From Amycolatopsis azurea DSM 43854 (GTDB lineage: Bacteria; Actinomycetota; Actinomycetes; Mycobacteriales; Pseudonocardiaceae), in NCBI RefSeq assembly GCF_001995215.1, contig NZ_MUXN01000026.1:62001-126000 (forward strand): a stretch of 64,000 nucleotides of DNA. Reading direction: 5' to 3'. Each line of letters begins with the position of its first letter. The first letter of the stretch is position 1. Below, piece by piece: positions 52,501-59,719 of this stretch. Both the position numbers and the translations under genes were made by a program. The notes beneath the pieces are model-generated. The model was not told where the DNA came from and did not search any database. It saw only the letters and a list, made by a program, of their open reading frames with translations.

Positions 52501-52965
52501 ATGGGCATGTGCGGCGCGTACCTGCGCGTCACCTCCGGTGACCTGCGCGAGCTGATCGAGGAACCCGATCGGTACTGGGAGTACGCGGAGAAAGCCGACG
52601 GCACCGAGCGCGCGGTGGATGTCGACAAGGCCTGGAACGCGCTCTGGTACCTGATCGGGCGGGCCGGGTTCGAGGTCGACTTCGTGCTGGGCGGAACACT
52701 GCTGGGGGAAGCCGACAGTGACGGGCCGCCGCGGTACTTCAGCGCGGACGAGGTGCGGACGATCTCGGCGGAGCTGTCGCGGACCGGGTTCGACAAGCTC
52801 TCGGAGGGCGTCGAGCTCTCGGATCTCGAGGCCGAGGGGATCTACCCGTCGATCTGGGACGAGCCCGAGGCGCTGGACTACGTGCGCGAGTACTACGACG
52901 TGCTCGTGCCGTTCTTCGCCGATGCCGCGAAGGCCGGGGATCAGGTCGTCACGATCATCACCTGA
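52501..52965 (+). CDS. DUF1877 (YfbM-like) protein
   Basis: A 154-residue protein of the DUF1877 family: start MGMCGAYLRV, then VDVDKAWNALWYLIG and RYFSADEVRTIS are the family hallmarks, and the C-terminus has EYYDVLVPFFADAAKAGDQVV. The family is widespread but without known function. The gene begins 4 bp after the PIG-L stop and is probably co-transcribed with it. No membrane or signal segment is seen. A double palindrome follows. Confidence 0.85.
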   Translation: MGMCGAYLRVTSGDLRELIEEPDRYWEYAEKADGTERAVDVDKAWNALWYLIGRAGFEVDFVLGGTLLGEADSDGPPRYFSADEVRTISAELSRTGFDKLSEGVELSDLEAEGIYPSIWDEPEALDYVREYYDVLVPFFADAAKAGDQVVTIIT

Positions 52966-53035
52966 CGTCGCCGGTGGTCGTGAGTGGCGATTCGTGTTCC
53001 AGCGAGGTGCTCTGTCGGGTGCCAAGTCCGTGAAG

Positions 53036-53090
53036 CGTTGCGAAAGCCACTTTCGCAACCTTCAACGTTGCGAAAGTGGCTTTCGCAACG
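53036..53090. terminator. Perfect double-hairpin palindrome
   Basis: Arms at 53036-53059 and 53067-53090 are perfect 24-bp reverse complements. Each arm is itself almost palindromic, so either two small hairpins or one large one can form. It lies between the convergent DUF1877 and RidA genes and is nearly identical to 25104-25158. Confidence 0.8.
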
Positions 53091-53120
53091 CCCGAGGTCG
53101 GCATGCGGGGACGGTCCGGG

Positions 53121-53534
53121 TCAGGCCGTGGCGGCGGTGACGTCGAGTTCGACGAGCTGCCCGGGGTAGCCGAGCTGCGCGACGCCGAGCAGGGTGCTCG
53201 CGGTCGTGAAGGCCTCCCCGATCTCCGACGCGACGAACCGGTCCCACACGGCGGAGAGCACCTCGGCGTCCGGCGTCACCACGTAGATCACGGTGCGCAC
53301 GACGTCGGCCGGGGTCGCCTCGGCGAAGGCGAGCGCGGCGGCCGTGTTCGCGACGACCTGGTCGACCTGCGCGAGCACGTCGCCTTCGACGACCTTGCCG
53401 TCTTCGGCGAGCGGGCACTGGCCGGCGAGGTGGATGTCCCGCCGTCCTTCGACGATGGTCACGTGGTGGTAGGTGGGCGTGGGGTGCAGACCGGGCGGAT
53501 GGTGGCGTTGAATGGTCACGGTCCGCATCCTCAT
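53121..53534 (-). CDS. RidA-family protein
   Basis: A 137-residue YjgF/YER057c/RidA-family protein. RidA members hydrolyse reactive enamine/imine intermediates released by PLP enzymes. The sequence keeps IHLAGQCPLAEDGKVVEGDV and LAQVDQVVANTAAALAFAEAT, and the strand order fits. The usual C-terminal arginine for carboxylate binding (in a CxxR-like position) is not evident, so this may belong to an Rid subgroup of other function. ATG 53528, two codons in, is an alternative start. It diverges from mtnA. Confidence 0.82.
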   Translation of the reverse strand: MRMRTVTIQRHHPPGLHPTPTYHHVTIVEGRRDIHLAGQCPLAEDGKVVEGDVLAQVDQVVANTAAALAFAEATPADVVRTVIYVVTPDAEVLSAVWDRFVASEIGEAFTTASTLLGVAQLGYPGQLVELDVTAATA

Positions 53535-53581
53535 CGAACCGGTCGCGGCCGGCCAACTGGATTTCCGGGGGAACCTTCGCC

Positions 53582-54547
53582 ATGCGCAGGACGATCGACT
53601 GGACCGGCGACGCTGTCACGATCATCGACCAGACCGTGCTGCCCGCCGAGTACCGCGTGCTCGAACTGCGCACGGTCGGCGATCTCGTCGGCGCCATCCA
53701 GCGGCTGGCGGTCCGCGGCGCACCGGCGCTCGGCGCGGCGGGCGCGCTCGGCGTGGTGCTCGCGACCCGCGCGAAAGGGGACGTCGAGGCCGAGGCGCGG
53801 CGTGTCGCCGAGGCCCGCCCGACGGCGGTCAACCTGAGCTGGGGCGTCTCCCGCGCGCTCGCGAAACTCCCGGAGGGTCCGGACGCCGTCCTCGCCGAAG
53901 CGCTGGCGATCCTCGACGAGGACGAGCGGATCAACCACGAGGCGTCGCGGCTGGCGGCCGAAGTGGTGCTCGCGCACTGCGGGCGGCGGCCGTTGCGGCT
54001 GCTCAGCCACTGCAACGCCGGCCATCTCGCGACGGTCGCCTGGGGCAGCGCGCTCGGCGTCGTCTGGCATCTGCAGACCTATGGCCTGGTCGAGTCCGTG
54101 CTGGTCGACGAGACCAGGCCGCTGCTGCAGGGCGCCCGGCTGACCGCCTGGGAACTGGCCGAAGCCGGTGTCCCGTACCGGATCCAGCCCGACGGCGCGG
54201 CCGCCGCCGCGATGAGCCGCGGCCTGGTCGACTGCGTGCTCGTCGGCGCCGACCGGATCGCCGCCAACGGCGACGTCGCCAACAAGATCGGCACTTACGG
54301 CTTGGCGATCGCGGCCAAGCACCACGGGATCCCGTTCGTGGTCGTCGCCCCTTCGTCCACTGTGGACACCGCGATGCCGGACGGCGCCGGGATCGTGATC
54401 GAGGAACGCGATCCCGACGAGGTCCTGAGCTTCGGCGGAACGCTTGTCGCGCCCGAAGGCGCGGAGGTGTTCAACCCCGCCTTCGACGTGACTCCGCACG
54501 AGCTGATCACCGCGGTGGTCACCGAGAAGGGGGTGCTGCGCCCGTGA
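53582..54547 (+). CDS. mtnA: S-methyl-5-thioribose-1-phosphate isomerase
   Basis: A 321-residue methionine-salvage enzyme that isomerises methylthioribose-1-phosphate to methylthioribulose-1-phosphate. Family markers are LAVRGAPALGAAGALGV near 40-60, the catalytic cysteine in LLSHCNAGHLAT (about 143) and the catalytic aspartate in VGADRIAANGDVANKIGTY (about 222). Length matches MtnA. GGGGGAA precedes the ATG. No other mtn gene lies in the window. Its 3' end overlaps the convergent NTF2-like gene by 29 bp. Confidence 0.93.
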   Translation: MRRTIDWTGDAVTIIDQTVLPAEYRVLELRTVGDLVGAIQRLAVRGAPALGAAGALGVVLATRAKGDVEAEARRVAEARPTAVNLSWGVSRALAKLPEGPDAVLAEALAILDEDERINHEASRLAAEVVLAHCGRRPLRLLSHCNAGHLATVAWGSALGVVWHLQTYGLVESVLVDETRPLLQGARLTAWELAEAGVPYRIQPDGAAAAAMSRGLVDCVLVGADRIAANGDVANKIGTYGLAIAAKHHGIPFVVVAPSSTVDTAMPDGAGIVIEERDPDEVLSFGGTLVAPEGAEVFNPAFDVTPHELITAVVTEKGVLRP

Positions 54548-55217
54548 GCAGTTCGGTGAACAAGGCGCCCATCTCCGTGTCGTCGTAGCTCAGCGGGAGC
54601 GTGTCGAAGTAGCAGCGGACCAGGCCGGGCGCGGTGCTCACGATGATCCCGAAGTCGATCGTCCGGCCTTTCGCCCGCACGGTCCCCCGATACTCCTGGA
54701 ACTTCGTGCGCGACCCCGCCGCCGCCTGGTCGGGCGCCAGCCGGACTTCGGTCACCGCGCCCGGCAACCTGCCCGGGTAGGCGAGGTGGCGGAACCACTC
54801 CGTCCGATCGTGATAGCGGCGCCCCTGGGTCACTTCGCCGTCCTTGAGCACCACGCGGTAGACGGCCGGGTAGCGGACCATGCCGCCGTTGATCACGGCT
54901 TCGTTGGCCGCTTCGTAGAAGACGACGTCCCCGTTCACCACGATCTTCACCGGGTTGAACCGGAACGTCGGGAAGGCACCTAGCAGCGTCCGCAGGTTGT
55001 TCTCGATGTTCGCCCTGCCCTCGATCGGCGCGGCGCTGCCCGATTCGGCCAGTGTCCCGTCGGCGGCGAAAATGGTTCCGTACAGCCGAACCCGGGCTTC
55101 CCGCGCTTCGGGGGTGTCCGAGCGCATCGCCCCGAATTCGGTCTGTTTCGCGATGAAGGCCGCGGCGGACGGCGACACCGCGCCTTCGACCAGGTCACCC
55201 AGCTTGATTTCTCGCAC
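54519..55217 (-). CDS. NTF2-like (SnoaL-type) domain protein
   Basis: A 232-residue protein whose first ~140 residues look like an NTF2/SnoaL cone fold (VRLYGTIFAADGTLAESGSA, then IVVNGDVVFYEAANEAVI, YPAVYRVVLKDGEVTQGRRYHD). The C-terminal ~90 residues are not recognised. The fold is used by isomerases, hydrolases and binding proteins, so no reaction is proposed. The last 29 bp overlap the convergent mtnA gene, a longer tail overlap than elsewhere in the window. Confidence 0.7.
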   Translation of the reverse strand: MREIKLGDLVEGAVSPSAAAFIAKQTEFGAMRSDTPEAREARVRLYGTIFAADGTLAESGSAAPIEGRANIENNLRTLLGAFPTFRFNPVKIVVNGDVVFYEAANEAVINGGMVRYPAVYRVVLKDGEVTQGRRYHDRTEWFRHLAYPGRLPGAVTEVRLAPDQAAAGSRTKFQEYRGTVRAKGRTIDFGIIVSTAPGLVRCYFDTLPLSYDDTEMGALFTELLTGAAPPSR

Positions 55218-55276
55218 TCGTCCACCATGGCAAGGCGAGCCGTGCGAAGTCGATTACCCGCGAGGTAATGCCGGGG

Positions 55277-56497
55277 CTAGAAGGATTCCAGGCAGGAAGG
55301 CTCGCGGTCGGTGGCGAACGCCGCCGTCGCCCGCGAAACCGCCCCCGCGGTCCGCTCCTTGATCCGGCCCGCCGCGGAGAGGGTGCTCGGCCTGGTCCCG
55401 CCGAGGAAGATCGCGCCGAGGTCGATCACGTCCAGTTCGAGATCCGGCGCGTCCTCCACCTTCGTCACCTCCGCGTTCCCGGCGGCGTCGGTGGCGAGCC
55501 GCCAGTTCCCGGTGTTCCACGGGCAGAAGGTGTCGCGCACGCCGAACACCAGATCCAGCGGAGCGTTGTAGCGGCGGGTGACCAGCGCGCGGTCGACGTC
55601 GACGAGCCGCACCCACAGCGAGTCCCCGGCGGACCGGCTCATCTTGCGGGGGTCGTCGAGGAGGTGGATGAGCGGTTCGTCGAGGGCGGCGTTCAGCTCG
55701 ATCGTGGTGGTCAGATCGTAGTCGAGCAGGTAGCGGTAAAGGGTCGCGTACGCCTCCGGCGTCGTCGCGGCCAGTTCGATCACCCGCAGGGTCCCGCACG
55801 GCCCTTGTTCGTTCCAAGCGCTCTTCACGCGGAACATCGCGTAGGCGTCCGGCAACACGGCGAACTTCAGCGCGGTGAACTCCCGGCGCCGGTATTCCGG
55901 GTCGTCGAGGACGAACTCCCACGCCGTGTCCGGCCGGTCGAGCGCGCCGACCCGCTGGGGCGCCTCTTTCTCGTAGATCGCCCTGATCAGTGGGATCGCC
56001 TGGTCCAGCCCGACTTCTCGCACCCGCTCGGAGCCTGGTTCGACGCCGGGCCGGAACCCGGCCTTCGCTTGAATCGTCGCGCGGTAGAACTGCGCTCCGA
56101 GGCCGTAGCCGAACCGGGGATAGATGACCGATTCCGAGGCCCACAACGCGGCGATCGGTTCGCGGGACTCCTCGTGCAGGCCGTGCAACTGCGCCCGCAT
56201 GATCCGGGTGAGCGCTCCCCGCCTGCGGTGCCCCGGTGCGACACCGACCGAGGTCACGGCGGCGAGCGGCGTCTGCCCGCCGCCCGGCACGGTGATCTTG
56301 CGGGTGAGCACGCCCCCGGTGCCGATGAGTTCGCCGCCGTCGAAGACGCCGTGCCAGCGTTCGGGCTCGAACACCAGCTCCTCGCGGCGCTTCAGCGCGT
56401 CCGTAGGGTCGAGATTGAACGCGCGCGCGAGCATGTCCGCGAATGTGGGCAGGTCGTCGGTGGTCAGGGTCCGGATGGCCAGGCTGTCATCGCTCAC
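55277..56497 (-). CDS. Eis-like GNAT acetyltransferase
   Basis: A 406-residue protein of the Eis (enhanced intracellular survival) family: an N-terminal GNAT domain with the acetyl-CoA loop VTSVGVAPGHRRRGALTRIM (about residues 83-102), a second degenerate GNAT domain, and a C-terminal SCP2-like domain. The terminal carboxylate at F406 after CLES is the catalytic group in studied Eis enzymes. Eis proteins acetylate lysines of peptides and multiple amines of aminoglycosides. Whether this one touches antibiotics is unknown. It stands upstream of the NTF2-like gene on the same strand. Confidence 0.87.
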   Translation of the reverse strand: MSDDSLAIRTLTTDDLPTFADMLARAFNLDPTDALKRREELVFEPERWHGVFDGGELIGTGGVLTRKITVPGGGQTPLAAVTSVGVAPGHRRRGALTRIMRAQLHGLHEESREPIAALWASESVIYPRFGYGLGAQFYRATIQAKAGFRPGVEPGSERVREVGLDQAIPLIRAIYEKEAPQRVGALDRPDTAWEFVLDDPEYRRREFTALKFAVLPDAYAMFRVKSAWNEQGPCGTLRVIELAATTPEAYATLYRYLLDYDLTTTIELNAALDEPLIHLLDDPRKMSRSAGDSLWVRLVDVDRALVTRRYNAPLDLVFGVRDTFCPWNTGNWRLATDAAGNAEVTKVEDAPDLELDVIDLGAIFLGGTRPSTLSAAGRIKERTAGAVSRATAAFATDREPSCLESF

Positions 56498-56550
56498 CCA
56501 GCCGTCCTACGCCGTTTCACCGACGACCGCCACGCATTAACGAGCGAACT

Positions 56551-56766
56551 TCAGGGCCGCGGCCCGATCACCGCGCCGTTTTCCGTCACCTCGATGGCCA
56601 TGGCGGGGCAGGAATCCGCCGCGTCCAGCACCATCTCGTCCGGATTCACCTCGCCCTCGACCACCGTCGCCGTCACGCCTTCCAGTTCGAAGACCTCCGG
56701 CATCAGCGCGGCGCACATCCCCGAGCCGATGCACGTACCGCCATCGACCTCGACTTTCCAGCTCAT
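56551..56766 (-). CDS. [3Fe-4S]-type ferredoxin (P450 partner)
   Basis: A 71-residue ferredoxin with Cys11 and Cys17 in CIGSGMC and Cys in SCPAMAI about 38 residues later, the three-cysteine spacing of 3Fe-4S ferredoxins. It is the usual electron donor to actinobacterial P450s. It begins 2 bp after the P450 stop, with the P450 tail carrying its GGATGG ribosome-binding region, so the pair is one transcript. A longer frame extends into the P450 gene but has no ferredoxin-like sequence. No reductase gene is nearby. Confidence 0.9.
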   Translation of the reverse strand: MSWKVEVDGGTCIGSGMCAALMPEVFELEGVTATVVEGEVNPDEMVLDAADSCPAMAIEVTENGAVIGPRP

Positions 56767-56768
56767 GC

Positions 56769-57959
56769 TCACCATCCGATCGGCATGGAGCGGGGACCCC
56801 GCACCAGCATCTGCGTCTTCCACACGATATCGCCGCCGAGGCGCAATCCGGGAAGGTCTCGCAGCAACGCCCGCAACGCCTCCTGCAGTTCGAGCCTGGC
56901 CAGCGGAGCCCCGAGACAGTGGTGCACACCGTGCCCGAAACCGAGGTGAGGGTTGGATTCCCGGCCGAATTCGAGGGTTTCCGCCGAGGTGAACTGGAGC
57001 GCGTCCCGGTTGGCGGCACCGATCGCGACCATCACCGGCTCGCCCTCCTTCACCAGCACGTCACCCACCTGGACGTCTTCGGTGGCGTAGCGGGCGAACC
57101 CGGCTCCGGCACCCAAAGGAATGAAGCGCAGCAGTTCCTCGACCGCGGCCGGGATCAGGTCCAGGTCCGCGCGCAGGCGGGCGAGCTGCTCCGGCTGTTC
57201 GAGCAGCGCGTAGACGAAGTTGGGGATCTGGCTGGCGGTGGTCTCGTGCCCGGCGACCAGGATGCCGATGCACATGTCGACCAGTTCCAGCTCGCTCAGC
57301 TTGTCGTGGACGTCGCGCGCTTCGATCAGCGCGGTCATCAGGTCGTCCTGGGGTTCGGCACGGTGCTGCTCGACGAGCACGTGCATGTACGCCCGCAGCT
57401 CGTCCTGGTTGGCCATCATCTCTTCGGTGGTCAGCGGGCTGGTCGACAGCGCGGCGTCGCTCCACACGCGGAACTTCGGCCGGTCCTCGACGGGGACGCC
57501 GAGCAGTTCGCAGATGACCGCGACCGGGATCGGCAGCGCGTAGTCCTCGACCAGGTCGGCGGGCTGTCCCTTGGCCTTCATGTCCTCGATCAGGCCCGTC
57601 GCCAGCTCGGCGACCCTCGGCCGCAGCGTTTCGACGCGGCGCATGGTGAACGCCTTCGCGACCAGCGTGCGCAGCCGGGTGTGATCGGGCGGGTCCATGC
57701 TCAGGATCCCGCCGGGCCGCCTGCCCGGCGCCATCCGCGGCTCGTCCTTGTCCACGGCCATCGCGCGGGAGAACCGGCGGTCGCCCAGCACGAGGCGCGC
57801 GTCGGCGTACCGCACGGCGAGCCAGGCCGGTTCACCGTGCGGGAGACGGACGCGGAGCATGCCCTTGGTGTCGCGGGCGGTGGCGTAGGCCGCGTCGAGT
57901 TCGAGACCCGCTTCCTGATTGAAGGGGTAGGCGACGAATTCGGTGTCTGTGGTGGTCAT
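56769..57959 (-). CDS. Cytochrome P450 (CYP105/107-like)
   Basis: A 396-residue soluble class I P450 monooxygenase. The haem-cysteine signature is FGHGVHHCLGAPLARLE, the I-helix oxygen motif is VAGHETTAS, and the K-helix E-x-x-R is EELLRF. It would hydroxylate or epoxidise a small molecule using electrons from the coupled ferredoxin. The gene faces a TetR regulator across a 20-bp palindrome, so expression is probably induced by a ligand of TetR, perhaps its own substrate. It looks catabolic or detoxifying rather than part of a biosynthetic cluster, because no such genes adjoin. Confidence 0.92.
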   Translation of the reverse strand: MTTTDTEFVAYPFNQEAGLELDAAYATARDTKGMLRVRLPHGEPAWLAVRYADARLVLGDRRFSRAMAVDKDEPRMAPGRRPGGILSMDPPDHTRLRTLVAKAFTMRRVETLRPRVAELATGLIEDMKAKGQPADLVEDYALPIPVAVICELLGVPVEDRPKFRVWSDAALSTSPLTTEEMMANQDELRAYMHVLVEQHRAEPQDDLMTALIEARDVHDKLSELELVDMCIGILVAGHETTASQIPNFVYALLEQPEQLARLRADLDLIPAAVEELLRFIPLGAGAGFARYATEDVQVGDVLVKEGEPVMVAIGAANRDALQFTSAETLEFGRESNPHLGFGHGVHHCLGAPLARLELQEALRALLRDLPGLRLGGDIVWKTQMLVRGPRSMPIGW

Positions 57960-57987
57960 TTGTCCGGAAACCCCCCGGCTCGGCGGT

Positions 57988-58007
57988 TTGTAAGCAACTG
58001 CTTACAA
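57988..58007. promoter_or_regulatory. 20-bp TetR operator
   Basis: TTGTAAGCA-AC-TGCTTACAA is a perfect palindrome of 9-bp arms between the divergent P450 and TetR genes. The TTGTAAGC half-site is typical for TetR proteins, and overlap with either promoter would give joint repression. Confidence 0.75.
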
Positions 58008-58086
58008 CGCTAACCATGATCACGGTGAGCGTCAATGCGCCTACCGTGCGACGCCCCGTTAACCTGTGCGGACCCGGGGAGGCGCG

Positions 58087-58653
58087 ATGACGGAAGAACC
58101 GCAGGTCCGCAGGCGTGACGCGGCCGCGACCAAGGCGGCCTTGCTCGACGCGGCGGCGGCGCTGTTCGCCGAGCGCGGCTTCGACCGGACGACGGTGCGG
58201 GACATCGCGAAGCTCGCCGGAGCCAACCAGGCGCTGCTGTTCCGCTACTTCGGTTCCAAGGACGCGCTGTTCGAGGAGGTCCTGGCGCGCGGCGGCCGCG
58301 AGCAGATCGCCACCACACCGCCGGGTGAACTGCTCGGGACGGCGTTGCGCAGCATGCTGGAGTCCGACAAGGGCCGCGACCGCTCGCTGGACGCCTACCT
58401 GCGTTCCACGGGGCACGACAGCGCGGCGAGCGCGGTCCGCCGTCAGCTCGGCGAGGAGTACGCGAAGGTACTCGCCACGCTGACCGACGCCGACGACGCG
58501 GATCTGCGGGCCGACCTCATCCTGGCCTGGCTGCTCGGCATCGGCCTGGTCCGCGAGATCACCGGCAAGGAACCGCTGGCCAGCGCGGATCCCGACGACG
58601 TCTGCCGCCTCGTGCTCGGCGCGGCGCGGACGTTGCTGGAGCACAGCGGGTAA
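58087..58653 (+). CDS. TetR-family repressor
   Basis: A 188-residue TetR regulator. The N-terminal HTH (LLDAAAALFAERGFDRTTVRDIAKLAGANQALLFRYFGSKDALFEEVL, in about residues 20-67) is clear. The C-terminal ligand domain is of the common actinobacterial type ending in RLVLGAARTLLEH. It diverges from the P450/ferredoxin pair across a perfect 20-bp palindrome and very likely represses it. ATG 58087 has GGGGAGG upstream, better than an in-frame start seven codons earlier. Confidence 0.9.
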   Translation: MTEEPQVRRRDAAATKAALLDAAAALFAERGFDRTTVRDIAKLAGANQALLFRYFGSKDALFEEVLARGGREQIATTPPGELLGTALRSMLESDKGRDRSLDAYLRSTGHDSAASAVRRQLGEEYAKVLATLTDADDADLRADLILAWLLGIGLVREITGKEPLASADPDDVCRLVLGAARTLLEHSG

Positions 58654-58693
58654 TTGCGTCGCCGTCCCCCGCCCGGTGTTCTACGGTCGGTTC

Positions 58694-59611
58694 GTGATCT
58701 CGTTCCCGCCCGCCGGCACCGAAGCCGAGTTCGACGCGCTGACCAGGCAAGACCTGCTCCCTGCGGTGACGTCGCTGACCGGGTCGCTCGGCCTCGGCGA
58801 AGTCGTCCCGTTCACCGAGGGCTCGCTGCCGGTGTACGCCGTCGGCGACGATCTGGTGCTCAAGCTGTTCCCGCCGGTACACCTCGACGAACTCCCCACC
58901 GAGCGGACGATGCTCGAAGTCCTGCACGGGAAGCTGCCGATCCCGGCCCCCGCCCTGCGCGACGTCGGTGAGCGGGACGGCTGGGGCTACGTGCTCATGG
59001 AGCGCCTGCGCGGTGAAACGCTGAAGGACGCCTGGCCGAAACTGTCCACAGAGGACCGGAACCGGCTCGCTCCCGAACTCGGCGAGGCGCTGGCCGCTCT
59101 GCATTCGCTGCGAGACCCGCGCCTGGACGTCCTCGATCCGCCGGACTGGGCCGCGTTCGTCGCCGAGCAGCGCGCGAACGTCGTCGAGCATCACCGGCGG
59201 ACCGGGCTCGACGAAGGCTGGATCGAGCGGATCCCGGCGTTCCTCGACTCCGTCGAGCTGGGCAGCCCGCCCGCCGTCCCGTTGCACACCGAGTTCATGC
59301 GCGACCACGTCATGGTCACCCACGACGGCGAACGGGGGTACTACGCCACCGGGCTCTTCGACTTCGAACCGGCGATGCGCGGCGCGGCCGAGTACGACTT
59401 CGTCGCCGTCGGCCTGTTCGTTTCCGGCGGGGACAAGGACTTCCTGCGGCGGCTGCTCGCCGGGTACGGCGCCGAGCCGGACGAGGAGTTCTCCCGGCGT
59501 TGCCTGGCGTACGCGTTCTTGCACGTCTACAGCAATTTCACTTGGTACCTCAAGGTTCTTCCGGCGCCGGAAGAACCGACACCGGAAGCCCTCGCCCGCG
59601 CTTGGTGGTGA
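58694..59611 (+). CDS. Aminoglycoside phosphotransferase-family kinase
   Basis: A 305-residue kinase-like protein. The catalytic loop reads LHTEFMRDHVMV, where the usual H-G-D is replaced by H-T-E and a later D-H. The metal motif is LFDFEPAMRG in place of D-F/W-E. This variant occurs in actinobacterial homologues, and activity is uncertain. The nucleotide lobe (VVPFTEGSLPVYAVGDDLVLKLF) is normal. GTG 58694 is my preferred start, with GTG 58676 possible. It follows tetR but has no clear functional link to it. Confidence 0.75.
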   Translation: MISFPPAGTEAEFDALTRQDLLPAVTSLTGSLGLGEVVPFTEGSLPVYAVGDDLVLKLFPPVHLDELPTERTMLEVLHGKLPIPAPALRDVGERDGWGYVLMERLRGETLKDAWPKLSTEDRNRLAPELGEALAALHSLRDPRLDVLDPPDWAAFVAEQRANVVEHHRRTGLDEGWIERIPAFLDSVELGSPPAVPLHTEFMRDHVMVTHDGERGYYATGLFDFEPAMRGAAEYDFVAVGLFVSGGDKDFLRRLLAGYGAEPDEEFSRRCLAYAFLHVYSNFTWYLKVLPAPEEPTPEALARAWW

Positions 59612-59653
59612 AACGCCTAGTGAGTGGTAAGGGTTAAGGCTGCGCTGGGTCGG

Positions 59654-59707
59654 GGTGGTCGTGAGTGGTAAGTGTCGTTAGAACGACACTTACCACTCAC
59701 GACCACC
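59654..59707. terminator. 54-bp perfect palindrome
   Basis: Arms at 59654-59679 and 59682-59707 are perfect 26-bp reverse complements with a 2-bp centre. It lies between the convergent kinase and FAD/Fe-S genes. It contains GGTGGTCGTGAGTG, also found at 11975 and 52973, and GTCGTT/AACGAC, also near 11995. Confidence 0.85.
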
Positions 59708-59719
59708 TCGACCGACGCC

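Noticed and set aside
51618-52796. N-terminal extension of the trypsin-co-occurring-domain gene on the minus strand
   Set aside because: The extension is antisense to the PIG-L and DUF1877 genes. A TTG with GGAGGA upstream at 51617 gives the family-length protein.
56551-58653. P450 and ferredoxin as part of a natural-product cluster
   Set aside because: No PKS, NRPS, terpene or other biosynthetic core gene lies nearby; the unit looks self-contained.
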